Below are positions 9,066-19,208 of a stretch of 64,000 nucleotides of DNA, piece after piece (the first letter of the stretch is position 1; every line of letters begins with the position of its first letter). The position numbers were made by a program, and so were the translations under genes. The notes beneath the pieces are model-generated. The model had not been told where the DNA came from and did no database searches. It saw only the letters and a program-made list of their open reading frames with translations. This DNA comes from Acidiphilium multivorum AIU301 (GTDB lineage: Bacteria; Pseudomonadota; Alphaproteobacteria; Acetobacterales; Acetobacteraceae): assembly GCF_000202835.1 (NCBI RefSeq), contig NC_015186.1:3629501-3693500 (forward strand), written 5' to 3'.

Positions 9066-9179
9066 GACGCGCCCGATCCTGTCGGATCGGACGATGCCCC
9101 GACGCATCGCAGCCGCCGCCCGGTCGTCCCGGCTCTGGCCGGGAATTGATCGGGATGGCGGCTTTGCTACACTCTGCAG

Positions 9180-9857
9180 GTGACGGAGACCGAACCGGCC
9201 ATGGGCCTAGATGAACAACTCCAGGCAGAACGCGACCGCCGCACCGCCGACGAGGCGGTGCGCCTCGCTTACGAGGAAGTCTTCACCACACTCAGCACCA
9301 ACGGCTTCCTGCCCAGCGTTCTGCCGGAGGAGGCAACGTTTCCGGATTTCGTGCTGCCGGATACCGAGGGGCGGCTCGTCTCGCTCGCCAGCCGCCTCGC
9401 GCGGGGGCCGGTCCTCGTGCAGTTCTTTCGCGGCGAATGGTGCCCGTTTTGCCGGCTGATGCTTGATGCGCTGGTGGGCGCCCTGCCGGAGATCGAGGCC
9501 GCGGGGGCATCGCTCATGGCCCTCACCCCCGATATCGGTCCCTGGGCGCGGGAGGCGAAGCGCAACCACGGCGCGATGTTCGACGTGCTGTCGGACGTCG
9601 ATTGCGGGGTGGGACTCGCCGCCGGGGTGGTGTTCAGGATTCCGCCGATCTACCGGGCGCGGCTGATGCGGGCAGGGATCGACTTTGCCGACCGCCATGA
9701 CAACGGCGCGGAATTTCTGCCGATACCAGCGGTGTTCCTGCTCGATGCCGATGGCCGCGTGGCCTGGCGCTTCGTCAATGTCGACTTCACCCGCCGCGCC
9801 GCCCCCGAGCGCATCCTCTCCGCGCTGCGCCGCCTCACCGCGCCGGAACGGGAGTAG
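9180..9857 (+). CDS. Thioredoxin-fold peroxiredoxin-like protein (AhpC/TSA family)
   Basis: 225 aa. A helical N-terminal segment of ~50 residues precedes an AhpC/TSA-type thioredoxin fold with PDFVLPDTEGRLVSL, FFRGEWCPFCRLML and a C-terminal FLLDADGRVAWRFVNVDF. The WCPFC motif keeps both a peroxidatic-type and a second cysteine. No signal peptide, so cytoplasmic. Start uncertain: GTG at 9180 is taken here, while an ATG at 9201 has GGAG 12 nt upstream. Followed after 5 nt by a LysR gene and then an AhpD-like gene, which suggests a small peroxide- or thiol-defence group. Confidence 0.83.
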   Translation: MTETEPAMGLDEQLQAERDRRTADEAVRLAYEEVFTTLSTNGFLPSVLPEEATFPDFVLPDTEGRLVSLASRLARGPVLVQFFRGEWCPFCRLMLDALVGALPEIEAAGASLMALTPDIGPWAREAKRNHGAMFDVLSDVDCGVGLAAGVVFRIPPIYRARLMRAGIDFADRHDNGAEFLPIPAVFLLDADGRVAWRFVNVDFTRRAAPERILSALRRLTAPERE

Positions 9858-9862
9858 ACGCG

Positions 9863-10732
9863 ATGGAGCTGACCCAAGTGCGCTATTTCGTCGCGCTGAG
9901 CCGGCTGCTGAACTTCACGCGCGCCGCCGAGGCCTGCAATGTCAGCCAGCCGGCGCTGACGCGCGCGATCCAGCGGCTGGAGGACGAGCTGGGCGGCCCG
10001 CTCGTCTATCGCGAGCGCAACCTGACGCAACTGACCGAACTCGGCCGGGCCATGCTGCCGCATCTCGATGCGATGCTGGCCGCGGCCGACAATGCCGCGG
10101 CGCTGGCCGAGGCGCGGCGGCGGCAGCCGATGGCGAGTCTGAAGATCGGCCTCGGCCCCGGCGTCGGCGCCTCGGCGATCGCCGGTGCGGTGCGCGAGAT
10201 CGCGACGCTGATGCCCGACCTGATGGTCCGCTTCGAGGAAGCGGCCGCGGCGATGCTGGTCGAATCGATGCTCTCCGACATGCTCGACTGCGCGGTGCTG
10301 CCCGCCGACTGCGCCCTGCCGGAACGCTTCAACCACTGGAAACTCTATGAGGAGGGGGCTGTCGCGGTCATGCCGCCGCAGCACCGGCTGGCGAATGCCG
10401 CAAGCGTCACCGCCGCCGACCTGAACGGCGAGGTGCTGCTGCACGGCGAGCGCTGCGGCGGCTTCGCCCAGGCGCTGTACGCGGCCTGCGACGGGGCGTT
10501 CCGTTTGCGCCGATGCGATGGCGGCACCGGGCACATGCTGGATCTCGTCGCCGCGGGACTTGGCATCGCCCTTCTTTCGGAACGGATGGCGGTGCCCTCG
10601 CCGCTGGTGACCTGCCGCCTCGCCGAGCCGCCGCTGAGCCGCGAGGTGCGCCTCGCCGCGATCGCCGGCCGGCCGCAGGGCCCGGCGGTCGCCGGGTTCA
10701 TCAAGCTCTGCCGCGCCGGTCGGGGCCTCTGA
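9863..10732 (+). CDS. LysR-family transcriptional regulator
   Basis: 289 aa. The N-terminal winged helix-turn-helix is canonical (ELTQVRYFVALSRLLNFTRA, then NVSQPALTRAIQRLEDELG), followed by a periplasmic-binding-protein-like effector domain. It starts 6 nt after the thioredoxin-fold gene on the same strand and lies 84 nt before an AhpD-like gene. The arrangement (regulator between two redox genes in the same direction) suggests it controls one or both, as OxyR-like LysR proteins do, but there is no clear OxyR cysteine pair. The inducer cannot be predicted. Confidence 0.9.
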   Translation: MELTQVRYFVALSRLLNFTRAAEACNVSQPALTRAIQRLEDELGGPLVYRERNLTQLTELGRAMLPHLDAMLAAADNAAALAEARRRQPMASLKIGLGPGVGASAIAGAVREIATLMPDLMVRFEEAAAAMLVESMLSDMLDCAVLPADCALPERFNHWKLYEEGAVAVMPPQHRLANAASVTAADLNGEVLLHGERCGGFAQALYAACDGAFRLRRCDGGTGHMLDLVAAGLGIALLSERMAVPSPLVTCRLAEPPLSREVRLAAIAGRPQGPAVAGFIKLCRAGRGL

Positions 10733-10816
10733 GCCGCCGCGGCAAGGTTGATTTTCCCACCCAGCGCGCCGAATGTGCGGTGGCGCGAAACGAGGCCGGA
10801 GAGGGGCGCTGTGGCA

Positions 10817-11407
10817 ATGAACGACAAGCGGCATGCCGCGATCAGCCGGTTTCCGGTGCCCGACCTCGGCGCGCTTCCCGCGGACATCCGCGAGAAGATC
10901 CTCGCCGTGCAGGAAAAGGCGGGCTTCGTTCCGAACGTGTTCCTCGCCCTCGCGCACCGGCCCGACGAGTTCCGCGCCTTTTTCGCCTATCACGACGCGC
11001 TGATGCTCCGTCCGGCCGGGCTGAGCAAGGCGGAGCGCGAGATGATCGTGGTTGCGACCTCGGGCGCCAATCACTGCCTCTATTGCGTGGTGGCGCACGG
11101 GGCGATCCTGCGGATCTATGCGAAGGATCCGGAAATCGCCGACCGGCTGGCGGTCAATCCGGGCAAGGCGCGGCTGACCCCGCGCCAGCGCGCGATGATC
11201 GATTACGCGATGAAGGTCGCGACCGCCTCGGACACGGTCGGGCCGGACGATCACGCGGCACTCTATGAACAGGGGTTCGACGCCGACGAGATCTGGGATA
11301 TCGGCGCGATCGCGGCGTTCTTCGCGATGTCGAACCGGCTCGCCAACATGGCCGGGATGCAGCCCAATCCGGAATTCTTCGCGATGGGGCGGCTACCGAA
11401 AGCCTGA
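10817..11407 (+). CDS. AhpD-like peroxidase-related protein (carboxymuconolactone decarboxylase fold)
   Basis: 196 aa. The CMD/AhpD fold is recognised by the redox and proton-relay motif in NHCLYCVVAHG (CxxCxxxH) and by EREMIVVATS just before it. The N-terminal part (FPVPDLGALPADIREKI) and the C-terminal NPEFFAMGR match the 'peroxidase-related enzyme' subgroup of alkylhydroperoxidase AhpD-like proteins. It would reduce peroxides or a partner peroxiredoxin, and the thioredoxin-fold protein two genes upstream is a candidate partner. A GTG 6 nt upstream (10811) is an equally good start, with GAGGG at better spacing. Confidence 0.86.
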   Translation: MNDKRHAAISRFPVPDLGALPADIREKILAVQEKAGFVPNVFLALAHRPDEFRAFFAYHDALMLRPAGLSKAEREMIVVATSGANHCLYCVVAHGAILRIYAKDPEIADRLAVNPGKARLTPRQRAMIDYAMKVATASDTVGPDDHAALYEQGFDADEIWDIGAIAAFFAMSNRLANMAGMQPNPEFFAMGRLPKA

Positions 11408-11411
11408 ACGG

Positions 11412-12482
11412 TCAGCCGGGCGCGAGGCGCCGGCCGGACCCGCCGTCAAAAACATGGAGCTGTTCGGCGGGCAGTTCGGCGCCGAGTTCGGCGGCGCCGG
11501 GCGCCGGCCCGCTGACGCGGATCGCGAAGGTTTCGCCATTGCCGAGATGGCCGTGCAGCAGGGTCTCCGAGCCGAGCGGCTCGACCAGGTCGATCGCGAC
11601 GCGCAAGGCATCGGCCGATGTGGAGAGGGTCACGTGCTGCGGGCGGATGCCGATCGTCACCCCCGCGCCCTCGCGCCCCCATGAGCCGGCGGGCAGCGCG
11701 ATCTCCGGCCCGGCATCGAGCCGCGCGCTGCGGCCCTCGGGCCCGAGGCGGGCGGCGCAGAAATTCATCGCCGGCTCGCCGATGAAACCGGCGACATAGG
11801 TATCGGCCGGATGGGCGAAGACCTCGACCGGCGGGGCGATCTGCGCAGCGCGGCCCTGGTGCATGACGATCAGCCGGTCGGCGAGCGTCATCGCCTCGAT
11901 CTGGTCGTGGGTGACGTAGAGGCTGGTGACGTTGAGGCGCTTCTGCAGCTTGCGGATATCGGCGCGCACCTGCACCCGCAGCCGGGCGTCGAGATTGGAG
12001 AGCGGCTCGTCGAACAGGAACAGCTTCGGCTCGCGCACGATGGCGCGCCCCATGGCGACGCGCTGGCGCTGGCCGCCGGAGAGCGCGCGCGGCTTGCGGC
12101 CGAGCAGTTCCGAAAGCCCCAGCGTGTCGGCGGCATCCTCCACTCGGCGCGCGATCTCGGCCTTCGCCATGCCCTTCAGCTTAAGCCCGTAGGCCATGTT
12201 GTCGAACACGCTCATGTGCGGATAGAGCGCGTAGTTCTGGAACACCATCGCGATGTCGCGCTTGGAGGGATCGACATCGGTGATGTCGCGCCCATCGAGC
12301 AGGATGCGGCCGCTGCTCGGCGCCTCCAGCCCGGCGACGAGGCGCAGCAGGGTCGACTTGCCGCAGCCCGAGGCGCCGACGATGACCAGCATCTCGCCAT
12401 CGGCGAGGCGCAGGTCGATGCCGTGCAGCACGGTCGTCCGGCCGAAGCTCTTGGTCAGTCCCTGCAGTTCCAGCGTTGCCAT
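11412..12482 (-). CDS. ugpC: sn-Glycerol-3-phosphate ABC transporter ATP-binding protein
   Basis: 356 aa, MalK/UgpC-type ATPase. Walker A is GASGCGKST, Q-loop in MVFQNYALYPHMSV, ABC signature LSGGQRQRVAMGRA, Walker B LFLFDEPLSNLD, H-loop in YVTHDQIEAM, and a C-terminal TOBE regulatory domain from about residue 235. The start overlaps the stop of the ugpE permease by 1 nt (TAATG). It is the last gene of ugpBAEC and energises uptake of glycerol-3-phosphate or its diesters. The permease homology and the Pho box before ugpB favour Ugp over a sugar system. Confidence 0.9.
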   Translation of the reverse strand: MATLELQGLTKSFGRTTVLHGIDLRLADGEMLVIVGASGCGKSTLLRLVAGLEAPSSGRILLDGRDITDVDPSKRDIAMVFQNYALYPHMSVFDNMAYGLKLKGMAKAEIARRVEDAADTLGLSELLGRKPRALSGGQRQRVAMGRAIVREPKLFLFDEPLSNLDARLRVQVRADIRKLQKRLNVTSLYVTHDQIEAMTLADRLIVMHQGRAAQIAPPVEVFAHPADTYVAGFIGEPAMNFCAARLGPEGRSARLDAGPEIALPAGSWGREGAGVTIGIRPQHVTLSTSADALRVAIDLVEPLGSETLLHGHLGNGETFAIRVSGPAPGAAELGAELPAEQLHVFDGGSGRRLAPG

Positions 12483-13314
12483 TACTTGTCCGTTTCGGTG
12501 AGGCCGGCGACGAACCAGCGCTGCATCGCCACCACGACGAAGACCGGCGGCACGATGGCGAGGATGGTCGCCGCCATGACGAGGTTCCAGGGCGTGAGCT
12601 GGTCCGAGGTGATCATCTGCACGATGCCGAGCACGATCGTGTCGAGCCGCCCGTTGGTCGCGACCAGCAGCGGCCAGAGATACTGGTTCCAGCCATAGAC
12701 GAACAGGATCACGAACAGGGCGGCGAGATTGGCGCCGGAGACCGGCAGCAGGATGTCGAAGAAGAAGCGCATCGGCCCGGCGCCATCGAGCTTCGCCGCC
12801 TCGACCAGCTCGTCCGGCACCGCGAGGAAGACCTGGCGGAACAGCAGCGTCGCCGTCGCCGAGGCGATCAGCGGCATGGTCAGGCCGGTGAAGGTGTTGA
12901 TCAGGTGGAAGTCCGACATCACCGAATAGGTCGGGATGATCCGCACCTCGACCGGCAGCATCAGCGTGATGAAGATCAGCCAGAAGGCGACCATGCGGAA
13001 GGGAAAGCGGAAGAAGGCGATGGCGAAGGCCGAGATCGAGGAGATCGCGATCTTGCCGAGGGCGATGCCGAGCGCCATCAGCGCGCTGACCATCATCATG
13101 TGCCAGATCGGCACGCCACCCTTCGCCGTGTTGCCGAAGCCGAGCGCATTTATGAACACGGGCAGGCCCGAGAGGCGCGGGATCAGCGACAGGTCGCCGC
13201 GATTGATCGCCCCGGCCGACTGGGTGGCGCCGGAAAAGGCGACCCAGATCGGGAAGATGAAGATCAGCACGCCGAGGATGAGCACGGCGTGGGCAAGGTA
13301 GTCGGGCTTGCGGT

Positions 13315-13318
<4 letters not shown>
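12482..13318 (-). CDS. ugpE: sn-Glycerol-3-phosphate ABC transporter permease UgpE
   Basis: 278 aa, six membrane helices of the MalG/UgpE type. The cytoplasmic EAA loop reads EAAKLDGAGPMRFFFDILLP. UgpE-like signatures include the long first loop with SGATQSAGAINRGDLSLIPR and the stretch FRFPFRMVAFWLIFITLMLP. Overlaps ugpA by 4 nt upstream and ugpC by 1 nt downstream. Forms the heterodimeric channel with UgpA. Confidence 0.9.
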
Positions 13319-14193
<875 letters not shown>

Positions 14194-14205
14194 CGCGCCG
14201 GCTGG

Positions 14206-15534
14206 TCAGCCGTGCAGGGCGCGGGCGAAGCGGTCGACCACCGCCTGGCTGCGCTGCTGGGCGCGCGCCAGCGCCTTGTGGGCCGGCGTGCCGTTCTGGA
14301 TCGCGCTTTCCCACTCTTCCTCGATGATCACGCGGACTTCCGGCATGCCGCCCAGGCGGATGCCGCGCGAATACTTCGTCGGCTCCGTGCGGGTGAGCTG
14401 CTTGACCGCGAGGTCGCCGCCCGGCTGCTTTGCGTAAAAGCCCTGCTTGGCGATGTAGTCGTTCCCCGCCAGCGTTACCGGCACATAGCCGGTGGCCTCG
14501 GCCCAGCCGGCATCGTTCTGCGGTTCGGAGATGAACTTGAAGAAGCGCGCCACGGCCTCGTATTCCGCCTTGCCACGGCCCGGCGCGGTCATCGCCCAGA
14601 AGGCGGCGCCGCCGATGATCGAGTTGATCGGGCTCTTGATGATCGAGGGATGGTAGGGGAGGTAGGCGTTGGCGAAGCGGAACTTCGCGCTCTTCACCAG
14701 CTGGCCGTAGATCGAGGAGCTGTCGAAGGTGATCGCCGCCTTGCCGGCATAGAAGATCGGGCTCGGCTTGCCGTCGCGGCCCTCGTAGTGGAACAAGCCT
14801 TCCTTCTGCATCGTCAGCAGCGTGTCGAGATTGCGCACGAAGGGATGCGAGTCGAGCCGCAGTTTCGGGTTCGGGCCGCCGAAACCGTCATTCAGCGTGG
14901 CGTATTCGACATTGTGGATGGCGGCGAATTGCTCGAAATGCACCCAGGTCGGCCATGAGGTCATCACCGGGATTTCAGCGGCACCCTTCGCCTTGACCGC
15001 GCGGGCGGCCTTGATCACGTCGTCCCAGGTCGCGAGCGGGGCCTTGGGGTCGAGCCCGGCCTTCTCGAAGGCGTCCTCGTTGATCCACATCAGCGCGGTC
15101 GAGGAGTTGAACGGGGCAGCGCCCATCTTGCCGTCGTTGAGGCTGTAGTAGCCGCGCACCGCAGGGATATAGGTGGATGCCTCGATCGGCACGCCCGTCA
15201 TCTCCGCGAGCTTGTAGACATCGACCACGGCGCGGCCGGCGCCGAGCATGTCGGCGGTGCCGACATCGAACACCTGGGCGATCGAGGGCGCCTTGCCGGC
15301 GCGCCAGGCGGCGATGGTGGCCGTCAGCACCTGCGGGTAGGAGCCCTTGTAGACTGCGTCGACGGCGAAATCCGCCTGGCTCTTGTTGAAGGCGTCGACG
15401 ATCGACTGCAGCTTGTCGCCGAGCGCGCCACCCATGGCGTGCCAGAGCACGACCCGGGTGGGCGCTGCGGCGCGCGCGGTTGCGGCGACCAGCGCCGTGG
15501 CCGGGGCCGAGGCGATCAGGGTGCGGCGTTTCAT
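14206..15534 (-). CDS. ugpB: sn-Glycerol-3-phosphate ABC transporter substrate-binding protein
   Basis: 442 aa periplasmic binding protein with an N-terminal signal (KRRTLIASAPATALVAATARA; the RR suggests possible Tat export). The extracellular solute-binding fold includes VVLWHAMGGALGDKLQSIV, family strand FNSSTALMWINEDAFEKAGL and the YVPVTLAGNDY region, all typical of UgpB. First gene of ugpBAEC. A Pho-box-like array lies 58-86 nt upstream of the ATG, consistent with induction by phosphate starvation. Confidence 0.9.
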   Translation of the reverse strand: MKRRTLIASAPATALVAATARAAAPTRVVLWHAMGGALGDKLQSIVDAFNKSQADFAVDAVYKGSYPQVLTATIAAWRAGKAPSIAQVFDVGTADMLGAGRAVVDVYKLAEMTGVPIEASTYIPAVRGYYSLNDGKMGAAPFNSSTALMWINEDAFEKAGLDPKAPLATWDDVIKAARAVKAKGAAEIPVMTSWPTWVHFEQFAAIHNVEYATLNDGFGGPNPKLRLDSHPFVRNLDTLLTMQKEGLFHYEGRDGKPSPIFYAGKAAITFDSSSIYGQLVKSAKFRFANAYLPYHPSIIKSPINSIIGGAAFWAMTAPGRGKAEYEAVARFFKFISEPQNDAGWAEATGYVPVTLAGNDYIAKQGFYAKQPGGDLAVKQLTRTEPTKYSRGIRLGGMPEVRVIIEEEWESAIQNGTPAHKALARAQQRSQAVVDRFARALHG

Positions 15535-15591
15535 GCAGAGTCCCCTTTTTTGAATTGGCGCTGCCAGTTAACGCGCCTGCATGTCATGGCG

Positions 15592-15620
15592 ATGACAGTA
15601 ACGTGACACATTGATGACAA
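15592..15620 (-). promoter_or_regulatory. Pho box (three 11-bp units) in front of ugpBAEC
   Basis: Read on the minus strand the segment is TTGTCAT-CAAT-GTGTCAC-GTTA-CTGTCAT. That is three heptamers close to the PhoB consensus CTGTCAT, each separated by 4 nt, giving the exact 11-bp period of PHO boxes. It ends 58 nt upstream of the ugpB ATG, the usual activator distance. In E. coli ugp is a PhoB regulon member, so the context agrees. The divergent pcaL gene starts 100 nt on the other side. Confidence 0.7.
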
Positions 15621-15719
15621 GATCACGTGGCGCGGCGGCGATCAAGCCCCGTCCGCGGTTGCCGGGAGCCGCGCGCCGGCCCTATGGTCCGGGCAACGGC
15701 GCGAGGGAAGGAGCGGGCG

Positions 15720-16892
15720 ATGTTCGTGATGGCGGGTGACATCAATGTTCATGTCAGGATCGACGGGCGGGATGGATCGCCGCCGCTGGCTCTGCTGCAT
15801 TCGCTCGGGACCGACCACCGGGTTTGGGACGACCAGGCCGCGGCGCTCGCGCGGAGCTTCCGGGTCATCCGCCCGGACATGCGCGGCCATGGCCTGACCG
15901 AGTCGACGCCGGGCGATTACACCATGGCGCAACTCGCCGGCGATGTCGCCGCGGTGCTCGACGCCCTCGGCGTGGGCGCCGCGGTCATCGGCGGCATCTC
16001 GATCGGCGGGATGATCGCCCAGGAATTCGCGGCGCGGCATCCCGGCCGCACCGAGGCGCTGATGCTCTGCGACACCGCGATGGCGATCCCCTCGCTCGAA
16101 TCGTGGCGCGAGCGGGTGGCGAGCGTGCGCGGGCAGGGAATCGGCGCGATCGAGGACGGGGTGCTGGCGCGCTGGGTGACGCCCGGCTTCATCGACGCGC
16201 CGCCGGCGCGCGGCCTGCGCGCGATGCTGCGCGGCACCAGCATCGATGGCTATGCGGGCTGCGCGATGGCGATCGCGATGGCCGATCTCGGGCCGACGAC
16301 GCGCCGGCTCAAGGTGCCGGCCCTGGTGCTGGTCGGCGATGGCGATGTCTCGACGCCGGTGGCCAGCGCGCAGGCGCTGATGACGGCGCTGGTCGAGGCG
16401 GGGGCGCCGGATGTGCGCTTCGCCGTCATCGAGAATGCCGCGCATATTCCCACCGTCGAGAAGTCAGCGGACGTTACCCGCGCGATGCTCGACTTCCTCG
16501 CCGCCCGCGGCGGCGGCGATGCGTATGAGGCCGGTCTCGGCGTGCGCCGTGCGGTGCTCGGCCCCGCCCATGTCGCCCGTTCGCTGGACGGGGCGACGGA
16601 GTTCGACCGCGACTTCCAGCGCTTCATCACCGAAACCGCCTGGGGCAAGGTCTGGACCCGGCCGGGCCTGCCGCGGGCGATGCGCTCGCTGCTGGTGCTG
16701 GCGATCACCGCGTCACTCGGGCGCGAGGAGGAGTTCAAGCTGCATCTGCGCGCGACCCGCAACACCGGAGCGACCCGGGAGGAAATCGCCGAGACGCTGA
16801 TGCAGGTTGCCGTCTATGCCGGCGTGCCGGCGGCGAATTCCGCCTTCCGCATGGCGAAGGCGATCTTCCGCGAGGAGGAGGAGGGCGGCTAG
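15720..16892 (+). CDS. pcaL: 3-Oxoadipate enol-lactonase / 4-carboxymuconolactone decarboxylase fusion
   Basis: 390 aa. Residues 1-~260 are an alpha/beta hydrolase resembling PcaD (LLHSLGTDHRVWDDQ, nucleophile elbow GGISIGGMIAQE, PDMRGHGLTES). Residues ~270-390 are a carboxymuconolactone decarboxylase domain resembling PcaC (GLGVRRAVLG, FITETAWGKVWTRPGL, SLLVLAITASLGR). Fused PcaL-type proteins carry out two successive steps of the protocatechuate branch of the beta-ketoadipate pathway. The ATG at 15720 has AAGGAGCG upstream. No other pca gene is in the window, so it is an isolated module here; a related non-aromatic hydrolase role cannot be excluded. Confidence 0.85.
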   Translation: MFVMAGDINVHVRIDGRDGSPPLALLHSLGTDHRVWDDQAAALARSFRVIRPDMRGHGLTESTPGDYTMAQLAGDVAAVLDALGVGAAVIGGISIGGMIAQEFAARHPGRTEALMLCDTAMAIPSLESWRERVASVRGQGIGAIEDGVLARWVTPGFIDAPPARGLRAMLRGTSIDGYAGCAMAIAMADLGPTTRRLKVPALVLVGDGDVSTPVASAQALMTALVEAGAPDVRFAVIENAAHIPTVEKSADVTRAMLDFLAARGGGDAYEAGLGVRRAVLGPAHVARSLDGATEFDRDFQRFITETAWGKVWTRPGLPRAMRSLLVLAITASLGREEEFKLHLRATRNTGATREEIAETLMQVAVYAGVPAANSAFRMAKAIFREEEEGG

Positions 16893-16925
16893 GCCGCCCC
16901 GCCGCCCTCGCGGAAGCGCCGGCGG

Positions 16926-19208
16926 TCAGGCCCGGCCGAGTGCTGCCTTCACCCGGTCCGGCCGGAACGGCAGTTCGCGGAGCCGGATGCCCACCGCGTC
17001 ATAGACCGCGTTGCTGATGACCGCCGCGGTCGGGCAGGTGGCGGGCTCGCCAGCCCCGTGCATCGGGTATTTCGGATCGTTGTTGACGATCACGACCTCG
17101 ATGCTGTCCGGCACCTCGCTGAAGCGCAGGATCGGGTAGCCCACCCAGTCGCGGCTGGTCACGTGCGAGCGGTCGAACGTGACCTCCTCGTGCAGCGTGC
17201 GGCTGATCGACTGGATCACGTTGCCTTCGACCTGGTTGCGGATTCCGTCGGGGTTCACCACCAGCCCGCAATCATGCGCGACGACGACGCGCTCGACCCG
17301 GATCGTCCCGCTCTGCGGATCGACCGTGACATCGGCGATGGTCGCGACCCGGCTGTCGTCGCGGTTCACCCAGGCGATGCCGCGCCCGGTGATGGGCTTG
17401 CCGCCCTGTGGCGATCGGCCGCGCGCGGGGCGGGGCTTCCAGCCATATTGCTTCGCCGCCGCCTTCAGCACGTCGATCGCGCGCGGATCCTTGAGGTGCT
17501 TGAGGCGGAAGTCCAGCGGATCCTGCCCGGTGGCGGCGGCGAGTTCGTCGATGAAGGATTCCATCGCGAAGGTGGTCTCGTACTGCGCGGGCGAGCGCAG
17601 CCACGCGGTGCGCAGCGCGACCTTGCCATCGCCATGCGAGGAGACCTCGGCGTTCTCGAACTGGTAGGCATAGGTGATCGCCGGCAGGCCGTGGCCGACC
17701 GAGCCAACGAGATCCGGGCGGCCGATCAGCTCGGCGGCGATCAGCGTGGTGTCGAGGAAGGTCGGAATCCACATCCGGTGGCGCCAGGCGGTGACGTTGC
17801 CCTTGGCGTCGATCGCCGCTTCGAGGTCCTGCGCGATTGGCGGCCCCTTGGGCTCCCAGCCGTGCTCGTCCCAGCGCATCCACTGCACGCGGACCGGCCG
17901 GCCCACCGCCTGCGACATCAGCGCCGCGTCGGCCACGGCGTGTTCGAGCCCGTTGCGGCCATAGGCCCCGGCAGCCTCGAACCAGCGCAGTTCGATCTGG
18001 TCGGGCTTCATGCCGAGCAGCTTCGCCATGTCGCGCCGCGCCTCGTGCGGCATCTGCGTGCCGGACCAGAAGATCGCCCGTTCCTTGTTCACATCGGCCA
18101 CCGCGCAGGAGGGGCCGATCGAGCCATGCATCTGGAACGGCGTCTGGTAGGTGGCCTTCAGCGTCTTCGCGGCGGTTGCCATCGCGTTGTCGACCGAGCC
18201 GCGGTTGGCGACCATCGTGGTCTTGCCGGGGGCGTCGCGCACCACGTCCCAGATCCGGTCCATCGGCGGCAGGCCGTCCCATTTGGACCATTTCGCCGGG
18301 TAGGCATCGGGGCCCTTCGGATGCAGCACCGAGCCGAGCTTCGCCGCGGCCTGGATGGCGCCCCACTCGGTCTCGCACACGACACCGAGGAAATTGTCGC
18401 GCCGGACAAGCTGCACGAAGCCGGGAATGTCCTTCACCGCGGAGACGTCGACGCTTTCCAGCTTCGCATGCACGCCATAGGGGCGCACCACGCGGCCATG
18501 CAGCATGCCCGGCACCCGGACGTCCTGGATATAGGTGAAGTCGGCGAGGATCTTGCCCGGAATGTCCTTGCGCGGAACCGAACGGCCGACGACCGTATAG
18601 TCCGCCGGGTTCTTGGGCTTCGCCTGCGGTGCCACCTTCATGCCGAACGAGGTGCCGCTGGCGCCGATCTTCATGTCGAGCCGCTTGCCGTCGACGAGCT
18701 TGCCATAGGTCACGGTCTTGCCGGGCGCGCCCTTCACCGACACCACGCCGTCCTTCACCGTGAGCGCGTCAGCCTTCGTGCCGAAATGCCGGGCGGCGAG
18801 GTCGAGCAGCGCGGCGCGGCCGGCGGCGGCGGCCTGGCGGATCTGCGGGCCGGCATAGCGGATGGTGCGGCTGCCATAGCTGGGGCCCTGATTGACCGTT
18901 TCCGCGGTGTTGCCCATCACCACGCCGAGCCGATCGACCGGAAAGTCGAGTTCCTCGGCCGCGATCTGGGCAAGGGCGGTCTCGGTGCCGGTGCCGACAT
19001 CGACCTTGCCGGTGAACAATGTTGCCGTGTTGTCCGGGTGCACGGCGAGCCAGGCATAGAGGCGATCTGCCGGCGGCGGGGCATGGACGGTGCCGATCTT
19101 CTGCGGCGCCTCGGCGGCCTCGGCGCGGCCGAACAGGCTGAAGGCGATGAACAGCCCGCCGCTGCCCTGCAGGAAGACGCGGCGGCCGACGCCGTTGACG
19201 GCGTTCAT
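16926..19208 (-). CDS. Xanthine dehydrogenase-family molybdopterin-binding large subunit
   Basis: 760 aa with a Tat-type leader (GRRVFLQGSGGLFIAFSLFGRAEA), so periplasmic. Two aldehyde-oxidase/xanthine-dehydrogenase Mo-cofactor domains follow; recognisable are KVDVGTGTETALAQIAAEEL, QGPSYGSRTIRYAG, the HGSIGPSC and GAYGRNGLEHAVADAA regions, and the C-terminal GAGEPATCPTAAVISNAVYDA with the catalytic-glutamate context. It resembles isoquinoline 1-oxidoreductase beta (IorB)-type subunits. The ATG overlaps the stop of the 2Fe-2S subunit gene by 4 nt. No FAD subunit or cytochrome gene follows, so the electron acceptor is unknown. Confidence 0.88.
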   Translation of the reverse strand: MNAVNGVGRRVFLQGSGGLFIAFSLFGRAEAAEAPQKIGTVHAPPPADRLYAWLAVHPDNTATLFTGKVDVGTGTETALAQIAAEELDFPVDRLGVVMGNTAETVNQGPSYGSRTIRYAGPQIRQAAAAGRAALLDLAARHFGTKADALTVKDGVVSVKGAPGKTVTYGKLVDGKRLDMKIGASGTSFGMKVAPQAKPKNPADYTVVGRSVPRKDIPGKILADFTYIQDVRVPGMLHGRVVRPYGVHAKLESVDVSAVKDIPGFVQLVRRDNFLGVVCETEWGAIQAAAKLGSVLHPKGPDAYPAKWSKWDGLPPMDRIWDVVRDAPGKTTMVANRGSVDNAMATAAKTLKATYQTPFQMHGSIGPSCAVADVNKERAIFWSGTQMPHEARRDMAKLLGMKPDQIELRWFEAAGAYGRNGLEHAVADAALMSQAVGRPVRVQWMRWDEHGWEPKGPPIAQDLEAAIDAKGNVTAWRHRMWIPTFLDTTLIAAELIGRPDLVGSVGHGLPAITYAYQFENAEVSSHGDGKVALRTAWLRSPAQYETTFAMESFIDELAAATGQDPLDFRLKHLKDPRAIDVLKAAAKQYGWKPRPARGRSPQGGKPITGRGIAWVNRDDSRVATIADVTVDPQSGTIRVERVVVAHDCGLVVNPDGIRNQVEGNVIQSISRTLHEEVTFDRSHVTSRDWVGYPILRFSEVPDSIEVVIVNNDPKYPMHGAGEPATCPTAAVISNAVYDAVGIRLRELPFRPDRVKAALGRA

